A DNA stretch of 64,000 nt from JBDWFY01 sp039976075 (GCA_039976075.1 JBDWFY010000013.1:806001-870000), one strand, 5' to 3'. Shown: positions 34,668-44,498, numbered from the stretch's first letter. Made by a program: numbers and translations. The notes: a model not told the origin generated them from the letters alone.

Positions 34668-37130
34668 TCAGCAAAGTTTCATTTTTTGCATCAGCGGATC
34701 GTAAAGCGGTTTCAAGTGTATCTGACAGGGAATCCGTTTTGTTGCGACTTCCAATTCGTACGTACCGCTCAACATGAAATTGGTGTCAACGCCGTCGGTG
34801 TTTCTTATATATCCGTAGCCGATTGATTTGCCGACGGTGTATCCGTAGCCACCTGAGGAGAGCCAGCCGACGCGGACACCATTTCTGTAGATTGTTTCTC
34901 GGCCTGAAAGCACGACATCCGGCTCGGCGGTGAATCCCGCCAGGCGTTTTTTGACGCCGCTTACGCGTTGTTCCTCAATCGCGGCGCAGCCCCTGAAGTC
35001 CATATCGGTGCCGCGTTTCACCGCCCAGCCCAGCCCAGCCTCAACCGGTGTGTGATCAGGGCCGATATCAGCCCCCCAGGCGCGATACCCTTTTTCCAGT
35101 CGGAGGCTTTCGATGGCGCGATAGCCGGCATTCTTAAGGTCGAATTGCGGACCTGCTGCCATCAGAATGTCGTAAATAGCCGTAGCATATTCAACAGGGA
35201 TGTGCAGCTCCCAGCCCAGCTCTCCGACATAGCTCACCCGCAGCGCTTTAACAGGGCATCCCCCGATGCCAATAGTTTTGAACGCGCCAAAGGGCAGGGC
35301 GTTGTCGGAGATATCGTCATCTGTAAGGGGTTGCAAAAGATCACGGGAATTTGGTCCCATCAGAGACAGGACGGTGTAGGCCGAGGTTACATCAATGAGT
35401 TGGGCATTTGATCCCATTGGGATAGTGCGACTGATCCAACTGAAATCACGCGTGGCAAAACCTGTTCCCGTGACGATGTAATACTCTTCTTCTGACAGTC
35501 TGGCGCACGTGAGATCGCACTCGATCCCACCACGATCATTCAGCATTTGCGTATAGATCAGCGATCCGACCGGTTTTGAGACGTTGTTGGCTGCGATCCA
35601 ATTGAGAGCCGTTTCGGCATCGGGTCCCTTGAGAATAAATTTTGCGAAAGATGTCTGGTCAAACAGCGCTGCTGAGTTGCGGGCGGCTTCATGTTCCCGC
35701 CTAACGGCATCAAACCAGTTCTGTCGCTTGAAACTATAGATGTCTTCCGGGGTTTCACCCTTGGCTTTGTCAGCGAACCAGTTTGGCCGTTCCCAGCCGA
35801 GTTTTTCGCCAAAACACGCACCCTGTGTCGCTAGCCTGTCGTAAAGCGGCGATTTACGGCAGGGACGGCCGCTGGTGTTTTCTTCAAACGGCCACGCCAT
35901 TGTGTAATGCTTGCCATAGGCTTCGAGTGTTCGCGTTCGCACCCAGTCCGTATCAAAATGTGGTCGGCCAAAGCGCCGAATATCGACTGGCCACAGATCG
36001 AACGGCGGTTCTCCTTTTGCGACCCATTCGGCAAGGGCCATGCCAGCACCACCGCCTGCCGCAATACCAAAAGCGTTGAAGCCGGCCCCCACATAAAAGT
36101 TCGCCAGTTCCGGTGCTTCTCCAAGAATAAAATTGCCGTCCGGAGTGAAACTCTCCGGTCCGTTGATCAACTGTTTGATGCCTGCATTTTCCAAAGCGGG
36201 AACCCGACCAAGCGCGTGCTCCATCATCGGTTCGAAATGATCGAAATTCGAATCAAGCAACGTGTAATGAAACCCTTCGGGGATTCCCTTTTCCGCCCAG
36301 GGGATCGGATTGGATTCGTACCCTCCCATCACGAGGCCGCCGACGTCTTCCTTGTAATATGTGAGCCGATCCGGATCTCTGAGTGTCGGCAGATCAGCGG
36401 AAACGCCATCTATTTTGTCGGTGACAATATACTGGTGTTGAACGGACACCAAAGGGACGTTTACGCCCGCCTTTTTCGACAGCGCACGCGTCCATTGGCC
36501 GGCGCAACAAATGATTGTATCGCAGCGGATGTCGCCGTTACTGGTACGGATACCGCAAATTTTACCCTTTTCGATATCGAAGGAAAGAACTTCAGTATCT
36601 TCAAATATCCTGACACCATTGTTGCGTGCGCCCTTGGCCAGCGACTGGGTGATATCGGATGGGTTGGCCTGGCCGTCCGTTGGCAAAAAGGCGGCGCCAA
36701 CCAAGTCGTCAATCGTCATTAAAGGCCAAAGGTCCTGCGCTTCCTCTGGAGTGAGCAATTGCATATCGAGCCCAAATGAATGGGCCGTCGTTGCCTGGCG
36801 TTTTACTTCAGTCCAGCGGGCATCGTTACAGGCAAGGCGCAACCCACCGTTCATTTTCCAGCCTGTCGCCTGGCCGGTTTCCGCTTCAAGGCTTTGGTAC
36901 AATTCAACCGAATAGCCGAGCAATTGAGTGATATTGGCGCTGGATCGCAGCTGTCCAACAAGGCCTGCAGCATGAAATGTTGTGCCCGATGTCAGTTTTT
37001 TTCGCTCAAGAAGTACAACATCCGTCCAACCAAGTTTGGCAAGGTGGTAGGCGGTCGAGCATCCGACAATGCCGCCGCCGATGATGACGGCTTTGGCTTC
37101 CTTTGGAAAATCCTGCACAGCGGTCCTCAC
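34668..37130 (-). CDS. FAD-dependent oxidoreductase-GcvT fusion (dimethylglycine/sarcosine dehydrogenase family)
   Basis: 820 residues. Residues 1-390 are a DAO-type FAD domain (AVIIGGGIVGCSTAYHLAKLG; His in TTFHAAGL where family members bind FAD covalently); 390-440 is a linker (FAO_M); about 450-810 is a GcvT-like tetrahydrofolate domain with ESLRLEKGYRAWGADIGPD. Such enzymes oxidise N-methylated glycines and pass the one-carbon unit to folate. GTG start overlapping the kinase-like gene stop by four bases. With choline dehydrogenase upstream, glycine betaine breakdown is a reasonable but unproven context. Confidence 0.88.
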   Translation of the reverse strand: MRTAVQDFPKEAKAVIIGGGIVGCSTAYHLAKLGWTDVVLLERKKLTSGTTFHAAGLVGQLRSSANITQLLGYSVELYQSLEAETGQATGWKMNGGLRLACNDARWTEVKRQATTAHSFGLDMQLLTPEEAQDLWPLMTIDDLVGAAFLPTDGQANPSDITQSLAKGARNNGVRIFEDTEVLSFDIEKGKICGIRTSNGDIRCDTIICCAGQWTRALSKKAGVNVPLVSVQHQYIVTDKIDGVSADLPTLRDPDRLTYYKEDVGGLVMGGYESNPIPWAEKGIPEGFHYTLLDSNFDHFEPMMEHALGRVPALENAGIKQLINGPESFTPDGNFILGEAPELANFYVGAGFNAFGIAAGGGAGMALAEWVAKGEPPFDLWPVDIRRFGRPHFDTDWVRTRTLEAYGKHYTMAWPFEENTSGRPCRKSPLYDRLATQGACFGEKLGWERPNWFADKAKGETPEDIYSFKRQNWFDAVRREHEAARNSAALFDQTSFAKFILKGPDAETALNWIAANNVSKPVGSLIYTQMLNDRGGIECDLTCARLSEEEYYIVTGTGFATRDFSWISRTIPMGSNAQLIDVTSAYTVLSLMGPNSRDLLQPLTDDDISDNALPFGAFKTIGIGGCPVKALRVSYVGELGWELHIPVEYATAIYDILMAAGPQFDLKNAGYRAIESLRLEKGYRAWGADIGPDHTPVEAGLGWAVKRGTDMDFRGCAAIEEQRVSGVKKRLAGFTAEPDVVLSGRETIYRNGVRVGWLSSGGYGYTVGKSIGYGYIRNTDGVDTNFMLSGTYELEVATKRIPCQIHLKPLYDPLMQKMKLC

Positions 37131-38023
37131 AAGGCTCTAAAATCGGTCATCGCAGTTCGAAAGCGAGAGAGGTTTTCTTCGGTATAGGCAGCGTAGTCAA
37201 AGTCGATTTCCGAATGGATTTCCGACACCATGCTCCACATCGTTTCCCGCAGAAGGGACGCGCATTTCATTGCCGAATAGCGATGAAACAGCGACCCGGA
37301 AAGTGGCATCTGGAAATACTGTTCAAGCATGGTGCGCTCTTGTTGCTCGTTGAGGCCATTGTTGGTGGCAAGGCCGCCAAGGTCGAAAAGGGGAGAATTG
37401 AAGCCGCCATATTCCCAGTCAATCAGCCACAGGCGTTTGTCGTCTCTGAGGATATTGGCAGCCAGCAGGTCGTTGTGTCCAAGCACGAGGTCGATGGCAC
37501 CGACGGCCGCTTCCAAGGTCTCAGCGGTTTTCAGCAGCTCGGGCAGCAGGTTCTGATAGTCCGATCGTCCGTTTTTCAACGTTGCCGCATAGTCTCTTAC
37601 AACGTGAAACACCCAGAATGTCAGAACCGGACCATGGAGGTGATTTGCTACCTCGTTATGGCATCGGCGGACAAGGTCTACTATTTCGGGTAGGAGATCA
37701 GGATCACGGATATCAGCTTCCTTAAGCGGCCGGGCGTCGACAAATTCAAGAACCAGGACGCCGGGCTCATGATGATGGACCCGCGGCGCAAGCCCCGCAT
37801 GATGAGCTGCCAAACTGATGGCAAGCTCATTAAAACGCATGACTCCATGGACAGGAATGTCTTCGCCCAGACGCACGACATAGGATTTTCCTTCGTCTTC
37901 AAGGCAAACATTCACATTTGTGATGCCTCCTTCAAGCAAAGTAGCATTGGTGGGTGCACGCCATACACTGAGCGTCAGAGCCCGCTCAAGAGGGTCGAAT
38001 TCAATTTTGTCAGTCAAGGGCAC
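37127..38023 (-). CDS. choline/aminoglycoside kinase-like phosphotransferase
   Basis: 298 residues. Protein-kinase-like fold with N-lobe GGITNVNVCLE, catalytic loop LGHNDLLAANIL and metal-binding LIDWEYGG, matching the choline/ethanolamine kinase group more than antibiotic kinases. GTG or TTG start. Coupled by overlap to the FAD-GcvT fusion and 61 bases after the choline dehydrogenase gene. Substrate is probably a small amino alcohol. Confidence 0.85.
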   Translation of the reverse strand: MPLTDKIEFDPLERALTLSVWRAPTNATLLEGGITNVNVCLEDEGKSYVVRLGEDIPVHGVMRFNELAISLAAHHAGLAPRVHHHEPGVLVLEFVDARPLKEADIRDPDLLPEIVDLVRRCHNEVANHLHGPVLTFWVFHVVRDYAATLKNGRSDYQNLLPELLKTAETLEAAVGAIDLVLGHNDLLAANILRDDKRLWLIDWEYGGFNSPLFDLGGLATNNGLNEQQERTMLEQYFQMPLSGSLFHRYSAMKCASLLRETMWSMVSEIHSEIDFDYAAYTEENLSRFRTAMTDFRAL

Positions 38024-38084
38024 ATCTCGCGTTGCGATTTCTTCTGCGGATCAACAGCGACTGATCCACTGTGAACGACCGATC

Positions 38085-39725
38085 TCAGCTATCGGCAAGA
38101 ATCCAGCGGGCGGCTTTCTCCGCAATCATCAAGACGGGACTGTTGGTGTTGCCGCTGGTGATTGTCGGCATCACACTGGCATCGACCACACGCAGCCCTT
38201 CAATCCCTTTCACGCGCAAATGGCTGTCAACGACCGCTGATGGATCGTCGGCTCTTCCCATTTTTGCCGTGCCTACCGGGTGAAAAATCGTCGTCCCGAT
38301 ATCGCCTGCTGCACGTGCCAGTTCTACGTCAGATTGAAACGCTGCACCGGGCTTCATCTCTTCCGGGTTATATTGTTGAAGGGCTTTTTGCCCGGCAACT
38401 TTGCGTGCCAGTTTTATCGCGTCGGCGGCAACTGTGCGGTCTTCTTCTGTCGTGAGATAATTGGGAGCAATTGTCGGAGCATCTTCAGATCGAGGACTAC
38501 TGATCATCACAGACCCCCGACTGGTGGGATTGAGATTGCAGACACTTGCCGTAATACCCGGCCACGCATGCAACGGCTGACCGAAAGCTTCCAGGCTCAA
38601 CGGCTGAACGTGAAACTGTACATTGGCATGTTCCCTATCCGGCGTGCTTTTTGCGAAAATACCCAGCTGTGAAGGAGCCATGCTCATGGGCCCGCTCCGC
38701 TTCAATGCATATTCAAGACCGATAGCCGCTTTCCCCCACCAGCTATTGGCCATCTGATTGAGCGTCTTGGCGCCGGCAACCTTGTAGATAGTGCGCAATT
38801 GCAAATGATCCTGAAGGTTTTGCCCAATACCGGATAACTCATGCTTTACTTCGATATCGTGTTTGGAGAGATGGTCTCCTGCGCCGATACCGGAGAGTTG
38901 TAAAATTTGCGGACTGCCGATGGCGCCGGCTGAAAGGATCACTTCTGATTTGGCCTCTGCATGAACCGTATGGCCGTTTTTGCGCAATCTGACACCAACA
39001 CACCGAAGCTGTCCGTCCCCATTCCTTTTCAGGTCCAGTTTTTCGACATGGCACCCCGTCCAGATGCTGAGATTTTTGCGGTCGCGGGCCCGACGAAGGA
39101 ATGCTTTCGACGTATTCCAGCGCCAGCCGGCGCGCTGGTTGACTTCAAAATAACTGACACCGGTATTGTCGCCACCGTTGAAATCGTCGGTGGCCGGGAT
39201 GCCAGCCTCCGTTGCCGCCTTGGCGTAGGCGTCAAGAATTTCCCACCTGAGTCGCTGCTTTTCGATCCGCCATTCACCACCGCCCGCGTGAAAGCCATCC
39301 GGTGTTTCTCCGCTTTTGCCATCAAGCCGGAAACTATCTTCATGGGCTTTGAAATCCTCAAGGCACGCCGACCAGGACCATTCGTTTTCACCAGTCAGAT
39401 TGGCCCATTGATCATAATCCCGTGCCTGTCCGCGCATGTAGATCATGCCGTTGATCGATGAACAGCCACCCAAAGTTTTGCCCCGGGGGTAAATCAGGGA
39501 TCGACCGTTGAGGCCTGCCTCCGATTGTGTTCGAAACATCCAGTCGGTACGGGGATTATTGATGCAATAGAGATAGCCCACAGGGATGTGGATCCAGTGA
39601 TAATTGTCATTTCCGCCCGCTTCCAGAAGCAGAACCCTGCGATTGGGGTCTTTGGAAAGCCGATTGGCCAGCAGGCTTCCGGCCGTTCCAGCGCCGACAA
39701 TAATGGTATCAAATACTGTATCCAT
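38085..39725 (-). CDS. betA: GMC family choline dehydrogenase
   Basis: 546 residues. FAD-binding DTIIVGAGTAGSLLANRL at the N-terminus, GMC signatures GGCSSINGMIYMRGQARDYD-type and LSAGAIGSPQILQLSGIG, and C-terminal FHPVGTAKMG and DASVMPTITSGNTNSP with the active-site His and Asn. Choline dehydrogenase is the best family match; other alcohols are possible because betB and betI are not adjacent. First gene of the three-gene operon running leftward. Confidence 0.85.
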   Translation of the reverse strand: MDTVFDTIIVGAGTAGSLLANRLSKDPNRRVLLLEAGGNDNYHWIHIPVGYLYCINNPRTDWMFRTQSEAGLNGRSLIYPRGKTLGGCSSINGMIYMRGQARDYDQWANLTGENEWSWSACLEDFKAHEDSFRLDGKSGETPDGFHAGGGEWRIEKQRLRWEILDAYAKAATEAGIPATDDFNGGDNTGVSYFEVNQRAGWRWNTSKAFLRRARDRKNLSIWTGCHVEKLDLKRNGDGQLRCVGVRLRKNGHTVHAEAKSEVILSAGAIGSPQILQLSGIGAGDHLSKHDIEVKHELSGIGQNLQDHLQLRTIYKVAGAKTLNQMANSWWGKAAIGLEYALKRSGPMSMAPSQLGIFAKSTPDREHANVQFHVQPLSLEAFGQPLHAWPGITASVCNLNPTSRGSVMISSPRSEDAPTIAPNYLTTEEDRTVAADAIKLARKVAGQKALQQYNPEEMKPGAAFQSDVELARAAGDIGTTIFHPVGTAKMGRADDPSAVVDSHLRVKGIEGLRVVDASVMPTITSGNTNSPVLMIAEKAARWILADS

Positions 39726-39875
39726 AGCCCCGCTCTGTCATCCACCTCGTGGACTGTGCTGTCTGTGCAGCATCGTCCGGTTACCGTAGCCAGCATTGCC
39801 TTGAATTGTCGATATACAAAATTCTCGATTGAAAAGGAGGCGGGCAGAGATCGAACAGGTATCTGTGTGTTAAAG

Positions 39876-39896
39876 GCACAATTGCGGAAATTGTGC
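39876..39896. promoter_or_regulatory. dyad GCACAATT-N5-AATTGTGC upstream of betA
   Basis: Perfect 8-base arms with a 5-base spacer, about 150 bases before betA and 80 before the divergent carboxypeptidase gene. Size and position fit a dimeric repressor or activator site; no regulator gene is adjacent. Confidence 0.45.
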
Positions 39897-39978
39897 GGCT
39901 ATTGTGAGCCTCCCCACTTCTCGAAATACGCGAAGCATGGCAAACACTGACAATTGAAAGCAATCGGGGACCCGTTGC

Positions 39979-40836
39979 GTGAAATTTCTTCTGACCTGTC
40001 TCGTTGCGCTCACACTTACTGGCTGTGTCGGCGCTAAACTGCCGCCACTCCCGGAAGACGACGTTGATGTGTCGCAAACGACATTTTCGTATGCCGCACC
40101 CGTGGGCCGCGCGACAGCCAAAGCCTACTCGGCGATTGTCGTCAATGCCAAGTCTGGACGCATCCTTCATGAAGAAAATGCAGGAGACCTGCGTTTTCCT
40201 GCATCTCTGACGAAAATGATGACGCTGTATCTGCTGTTTGATGAAATCAGCGCCGGGCGCCTGTCGTTTTCCGACACGCTGGAGGTTTCTAAAAACGCAG
40301 CCTCCCAGCCACCAGCCAAAATTGGGTTGAAGGAGGGAACCACCTTCACGGTTCTGCAGGCTGCCCAGGCGATGGCAGTGAAGTCCGGCAACGACGTGGC
40401 AATGGCCGTTGCTGAAAACCTTGCCGGATCAGAAGCGGCATTTGCTTCTCGAATGAACCGCAAGGCGGCTTCTCTGGGATTGACGCGCACTCATTTTGTC
40501 AATGCGTCGGGTTTGCCGGACTCCGGTCAAGTCACCACGGCTCGGGACATGGCAATTTTAGGCAGGGCGCTGAAAACACGGCATGCGCGCTATTCCCGCT
40601 TTTTCAAGGCTACAGAATTCGTCTATAACGGCAAGAAGTTCAGGGCGACCAACAGACTGCTTGGAAAAGTAAGGGGCGTCGACGGTATAAAAACAGGTTA
40701 TATCCGCCTTTCCGGCTATAACCTGGCTGCATCGGTCAATCGAGGCGGAAAGCGGCTCATCGTCGTTGTAATGGGCGCGCCGTCGGGCAAAGAACGCAAC
40801 GAAGAAGTCACCCGACTGATTGAAGAATACCTCTGA
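39979..40836 (+). CDS. D-alanyl-D-alanine carboxypeptidase (S11), lipoprotein
   Basis: 285 residues with GTG start (GGGGA nine bases upstream). The N-terminus has a lipobox LTGC, so it is membrane-anchored by lipid, which is less usual for this family. Catalytic SxxK in PASLTKM, SGN, and KTG in GIKTGYIR are intact. Trims the terminal D-Ala of peptidoglycan pentapeptides. It lacks the long C-terminal domain of DacA/DacC. Confidence 0.92.
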   Translation: MKFLLTCLVALTLTGCVGAKLPPLPEDDVDVSQTTFSYAAPVGRATAKAYSAIVVNAKSGRILHEENAGDLRFPASLTKMMTLYLLFDEISAGRLSFSDTLEVSKNAASQPPAKIGLKEGTTFTVLQAAQAMAVKSGNDVAMAVAENLAGSEAAFASRMNRKAASLGLTRTHFVNASGLPDSGQVTTARDMAILGRALKTRHARYSRFFKATEFVYNGKKFRATNRLLGKVRGVDGIKTGYIRLSGYNLAASVNRGGKRLIVVVMGAPSGKERNEEVTRLIEEYL

Positions 40837-40910
40837 CGCTTTCCCAATTTATTGAGCTGCCCCGCCGGGTTACGGGACGGCCGTTGTTTGCGAGTATTTG
40901 ATGCGGGTGC

Positions 40911-41912
40911 TCAGATAACGAACCCATTTTGTTCTGCGATCGATTTAAGTGATTTTTCCGGACGCGGACCGATATGGCTGATGACCTCTGCCGCCGCCAA
41001 AGCGCCCAGTTCAGCACATTCGACAAGCGGGTAATTTCGTGCCAGCCCGAACAGAAAGCCTGAGGCGAACAAATCACCGGCTCCGGTCAGATCGACGACT
41101 GTCTCCACCTTGGCTGCCGGTACCTTGTTGGTCTTATCTGCCGCAACACTGATGGACCCTTCTTCACCAAGCGTTACGATTGCCAGCGAAGCATCATTGC
41201 GAATTGCCTCAATCGCGGTGTTCAGGTCGGCTGTCTGATACAACGCCTTCAACTCGTGTTCGTTGGCAAAAACGATGTCCAGCGACCCGTCTTTGATCAA
41301 GCTGAGAAACTCGTCGCGATAGCGGTCGACGCAAAAACTGTCCGACAAGGTCAGAGCGGTCTTTTGTCCGGCTTCATGCGACAGCTGCATTGCCTTTCGA
41401 AACGCATCCTTGGCGGCGTCCGGATCCCAGAGATAGCCTTCCATGTAGGTAATCTGCGAACTTTGGACAATTTCAGGATCGATGTCGTCCACCGTCAGAT
41501 CCACGCAGGCACCCAGATAGGTGTTCATCGTGCGCTCACCGTCCGGTGTCACCAGGATCATGGATCGTGCTGTTGGAGCGCCGTCGTTCAGTAATGACGT
41601 TTCGAAATGTGCACCAATGCTGCGCATATCATGACCGTAGGCAGCACCAAGCTCGTCATCGGCGACTTTGCCAATGTAGGCCGCCCGCCCTCCGAGCGAC
41701 GCGACACCGGCAATGGTATTACCGGCACTGCCACCGGAAATCCGCATTGCCGGTCCCATTTTGTCATAAAGCCGGACGGCTTCTTCAGCGTCGATCAACC
41801 GCATCGATCCCTTGACGAGATTTTCCCGGACGAGAAAGTCTTCCTCAACATGGGCGAGTACGTCGAAAATTGCATTGCCGATGCCCAGAACATCAAATCG
41901 GGAGTCGCTCAT
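40911..41912 (-). CDS. PfkB-family sugar kinase, adenosine kinase-like
   Basis: 333 residues from ATG 41912 (AAGGA upstream). GIGNAIFDVLAHVEEDFL at the start, ISGGSAGNTIAGVASLGG, and the C-terminal anion hole and catalytic Asp in DLTGAGDLFASGFLFG. The N-terminal phrase and length are those of the adenosine kinase group in rhizobia, though other nucleosides or sugars remain possible. Converges on the carboxypeptidase gene. Confidence 0.88.
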   Translation of the reverse strand: MSDSRFDVLGIGNAIFDVLAHVEEDFLVRENLVKGSMRLIDAEEAVRLYDKMGPAMRISGGSAGNTIAGVASLGGRAAYIGKVADDELGAAYGHDMRSIGAHFETSLLNDGAPTARSMILVTPDGERTMNTYLGACVDLTVDDIDPEIVQSSQITYMEGYLWDPDAAKDAFRKAMQLSHEAGQKTALTLSDSFCVDRYRDEFLSLIKDGSLDIVFANEHELKALYQTADLNTAIEAIRNDASLAIVTLGEEGSISVAADKTNKVPAAKVETVVDLTGAGDLFASGFLFGLARNYPLVECAELGALAAAEVISHIGPRPEKSLKSIAEQNGFVI

Positions 41913-42001
41913 GAATGGGTTCCTTGAAACACGTACGAATTGGAGTTGGTGAATGCCCACCGGAGAAGGCTGTCAGCGGATCGGAGAAAGTCGGCCGTGG
42001 G

Positions 42002-42847
42002 CTAAACCTTTTGTCGATATGGGCTTGCCGGATATGTCCCCAGCACCCGTACCTCCGCGGAGAAGAAAGCGAGTTCTTCCATAGCGAGCTGGACATTCCT
42101 GTCATCGGGATGACCATCCACATCCGCATAGAACTGTGTGGCAAAAAACTTGCCGTCCAGCTGATAGCTTTCGAGTTTGGTCATGTTGACGCCATTGGTG
42201 GCAAAGCCGCCCATGGCCTTATAGAGCGCTGCGGGCACGTTGCGGACACGGAAAATAAAGGACGTGACGACCGGTCCGTTTCCTGCTGCGGTATCCTGCG
42301 CCTCGGGCGAGAGAATAACGAAGCGGGTGGTGTTATGGGCTTCGTCTTCAACATTTTCTGCCAGAACATCCAACCCATAGGCCTGGGCAGCGAGAGCCGG
42401 TGCCAGGGCTGCAGCCGAAGTGTCATTCCTCTCGGCGATTTGTCTGGCCGAACCGGCAGTGTCGGCACCGACCACCGGGCTCAGGCCCAGCGTTCTGATG
42501 ATCTTGCGGCATTGCCCCAGCGCGACAACGTGGCTCTGGACTGTTTTCAATCCGTCCAGTGTGGCTCCTTTGGGAGCAACAAGGTTGAAATGGATCGGCA
42601 GGAAATACTCACCAATAATATGCATGGATGATTTCGGTAGAAGATGATGAATATCCGCGACCCGGCCAGCCAGGGAGTTTTCAATTGGGATCATTCCCAG
42701 ATCCGCGGATCCTCCCTCCAGCGCACTAAAGCAGTCTTCGAAAGTGGCACAGGCAACTGGTTCATGATCGGGATAAACGTTTTTACAGGCAATATGGGAG
42801 TTGGCGCCCGATTCCCCTTGATATACGATCCGTTTTTTACTGCTCAT
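42002..42847 (-). CDS. pheA: prephenate dehydratase
   Basis: 281 residues. Converts prephenate to phenylpyruvate for phenylalanine. Catalytic domain from YQGESGANSH to TTRFVIL (the TRF motif), then an ACT regulatory domain with GALYKAMGGFATNGVNMTKLESY; GALYK and ESYQ bind phenylalanine for feedback control. No chorismate mutase fusion. ATG overlaps the kdsB stop by one base. Confidence 0.95.
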   Translation of the reverse strand: MSSKKRIVYQGESGANSHIACKNVYPDHEPVACATFEDCFSALEGGSADLGMIPIENSLAGRVADIHHLLPKSSMHIIGEYFLPIHFNLVAPKGATLDGLKTVQSHVVALGQCRKIIRTLGLSPVVGADTAGSARQIAERNDTSAAALAPALAAQAYGLDVLAENVEDEAHNTTRFVILSPEAQDTAAGNGPVVTSFIFRVRNVPAALYKAMGGFATNGVNMTKLESYQLDGKFFATQFYADVDGHPDDRNVQLAMEELAFFSAEVRVLGTYPASPYRQKV

Positions 42848-43581
42848 CACTCTCGTCCTGCCAGAATTTTTTTAAGGTCTGCGACGTCTTCGGGCGTGTT
42901 GACATCTATCGGCACGCTGTCAACCAGTGTCACGTCAATGCGCATGCCATCTTCGAGCGCTCTTAGTTGCTCGAGTTTTTCACGTTTTTCAAGGGGTGAA
43001 GCCGGAAGGTTGATAAATCGCTCCAGCGCAGCCCGTCGATAGGCATAAAGACCGATGTGAAGATAAAGCGGCCCTTCGCCGCTGGGTGCGGTTGCGCGGG
43101 TAAAGTAAAGTGCTCTCAAGCGCTTTTCCGAAAGCGGGGTACCGATGGCCTTGACGAAACTGGGATTTGTCTTCTGCTCTTCCTTCATCAAGGTTGCGAT
43201 TGTCCCGATATCGACCGCCGGATCCTTCATGGGCGCGAAGCAATCCCGAACGGCCTGAGGTTCGACCAGGGGCACATCGCCCTGTAGATTGAGGACGAAC
43301 TCGAACTGACCATCAGGGTCGATTTTTGTCAGCGCTTCGTAAATCCTGTCAGAGCCCGAGACATGGTCTGGGCGCGTCATCACGGCCTCGCCTCCTGCGG
43401 CGCGCACGACGCCTGCGATCCGGTCATCATCGGTTGCGACCACAACGGGACCGAGATCTACGGCAACCGCCTGTTCGTAAGCTCGGACGATCATCGGCTT
43501 GCCGGCAATATCGATCAATGGCTTGCCCGGCAGACGCGATGCTGCATAGCGAGAGGGAATTATTGTGAGTATCTTGCCCAT
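42847..43581 (-). CDS. kdsB: 3-deoxy-manno-octulosonate cytidylyltransferase
   Basis: 244 residues. Activates KDO with CTP for lipopolysaccharide inner core. PSRYAASRLPGKPLIDIAGKPMI at the N-terminus, ATDDDRI, and NLQGDVPLVEP are the family motifs. Upstream of and overlapping pheA, a pairing common in Rhizobiales. Divergent from the cytochrome c gene. Confidence 0.96.
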   Translation of the reverse strand: MGKILTIIPSRYAASRLPGKPLIDIAGKPMIVRAYEQAVAVDLGPVVVATDDDRIAGVVRAAGGEAVMTRPDHVSGSDRIYEALTKIDPDGQFEFVLNLQGDVPLVEPQAVRDCFAPMKDPAVDIGTIATLMKEEQKTNPSFVKAIGTPLSEKRLRALYFTRATAPSGEGPLYLHIGLYAYRRAALERFINLPASPLEKREKLEQLRALEDGMRIDVTLVDSVPIDVNTPEDVADLKKILAGRE

Positions 43582-43655
43582 GAATTAGCGAATCCTGATA
43601 ATTTGGCCAGCGTTATAGCTGAAAATTTGATAAGTTCCGCAAGTTTTCAGGGGAG

Positions 43656-43676
43656 TGTCCATATGTCTCATGGACA
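43656..43676. promoter_or_regulatory. dyad TGTCCAT-N7-ATGGACA between kdsB and cytochrome c
   Basis: Perfect 7-base arms; ATGGACAG is repeated once more at 43692-43699. A CCCTTTTT follows on the plus strand, so a small terminator is possible, but the divergent location favours an operator. Confidence 0.35.
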
Positions 43677-43799
43677 GACCCTTTTTAGGCTATGGACAGT
43701 GAGGCAGAAATTTTTGTAGTTTCCGGCAACTTAGAACTATGACAATACGGTGTAATTCCGGACTTTTGGGAAAATACCAACACGTGGAGCCTGGGCAAC

Positions 43800-44498
43800 A
43801 TGGATTCGTTTGAATTTAACAAGATTGCAGGTGCGATTCTGATGTCCCTGCTGATCGTGATGGGGCTGGGCATCTTGTCGGATGAGATTTTCCGCAGCGA
43901 TACACCGGATGATATGGGATACCAGATCAATGTCGCCGAAGCTGCGACCGGTGATGGCGGAGGCGGTGGGGATCCATCCGTTGAACCTATTGGTGTCCGT
44001 CTTGCCAGTGCCGATGCGCTAGCAGGAGAGAAAGTCGCCAAGAAATGTGCGGCGTGCCATACATTCGATGATGGCGGGGCAAACAAGGTCGGTCCCAATC
44101 TCTGGGAAATTGTCAACCGTAAGCCAGGTGTGCACGCCGGGTTCAAATATTCAGGCGATATGGTCGCCTTTGGCGGTGATCATCTGTGGGATTATGACAA
44201 TCTGGATAAGTTCCTTGAAAAGCCGAAAGACGTTGTTGCCAAGACATCGATGGGCTTTGCCGGATTGCGCAAACCGAAAGAACGGGCCGACATGATCGCG
44301 TATCTGCGTAGTCTCGCGGCCACTCCAGTGGAGCTTCCCGATCCTGCCGAAGGTGCGCATGCCGTCGAAGAGGAAACCGATCCTGCTGCGGAGAAAGCAG
44401 CGGAAGAGGCAACCGACGGCGCGGCTGAAGAAACCGCCGACGAGAAACCCGACGCAGCAGCTGAAGAGGCCACAGAAGAGAAAACTGACGCTCAGTGA
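43800..44498 (+). CDS. cycM: membrane-anchored class I cytochrome c (CycM-like)
   Basis: 232 residues. An uncleaved N-terminal membrane segment (FNKIAGAILMSLLIVMGLGIL), a Gly-rich linker, then a cytochrome c domain with heme motif CAACH near residue 83, GPNLW, and axial Met in KTSMGFAG. The last 60 residues are an Ala/Glu/Asp repeat with no fold. CycM-type proteins carry electrons to terminal oxidases. A hairpin terminator follows. Confidence 0.92.
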   Translation: MDSFEFNKIAGAILMSLLIVMGLGILSDEIFRSDTPDDMGYQINVAEAATGDGGGGGDPSVEPIGVRLASADALAGEKVAKKCAACHTFDDGGANKVGPNLWEIVNRKPGVHAGFKYSGDMVAFGGDHLWDYDNLDKFLEKPKDVVAKTSMGFAGLRKPKERADMIAYLRSLAATPVELPDPAEGAHAVEEETDPAAEKAAEEATDGAAEETADEKPDAAAEEATEEKTDAQ

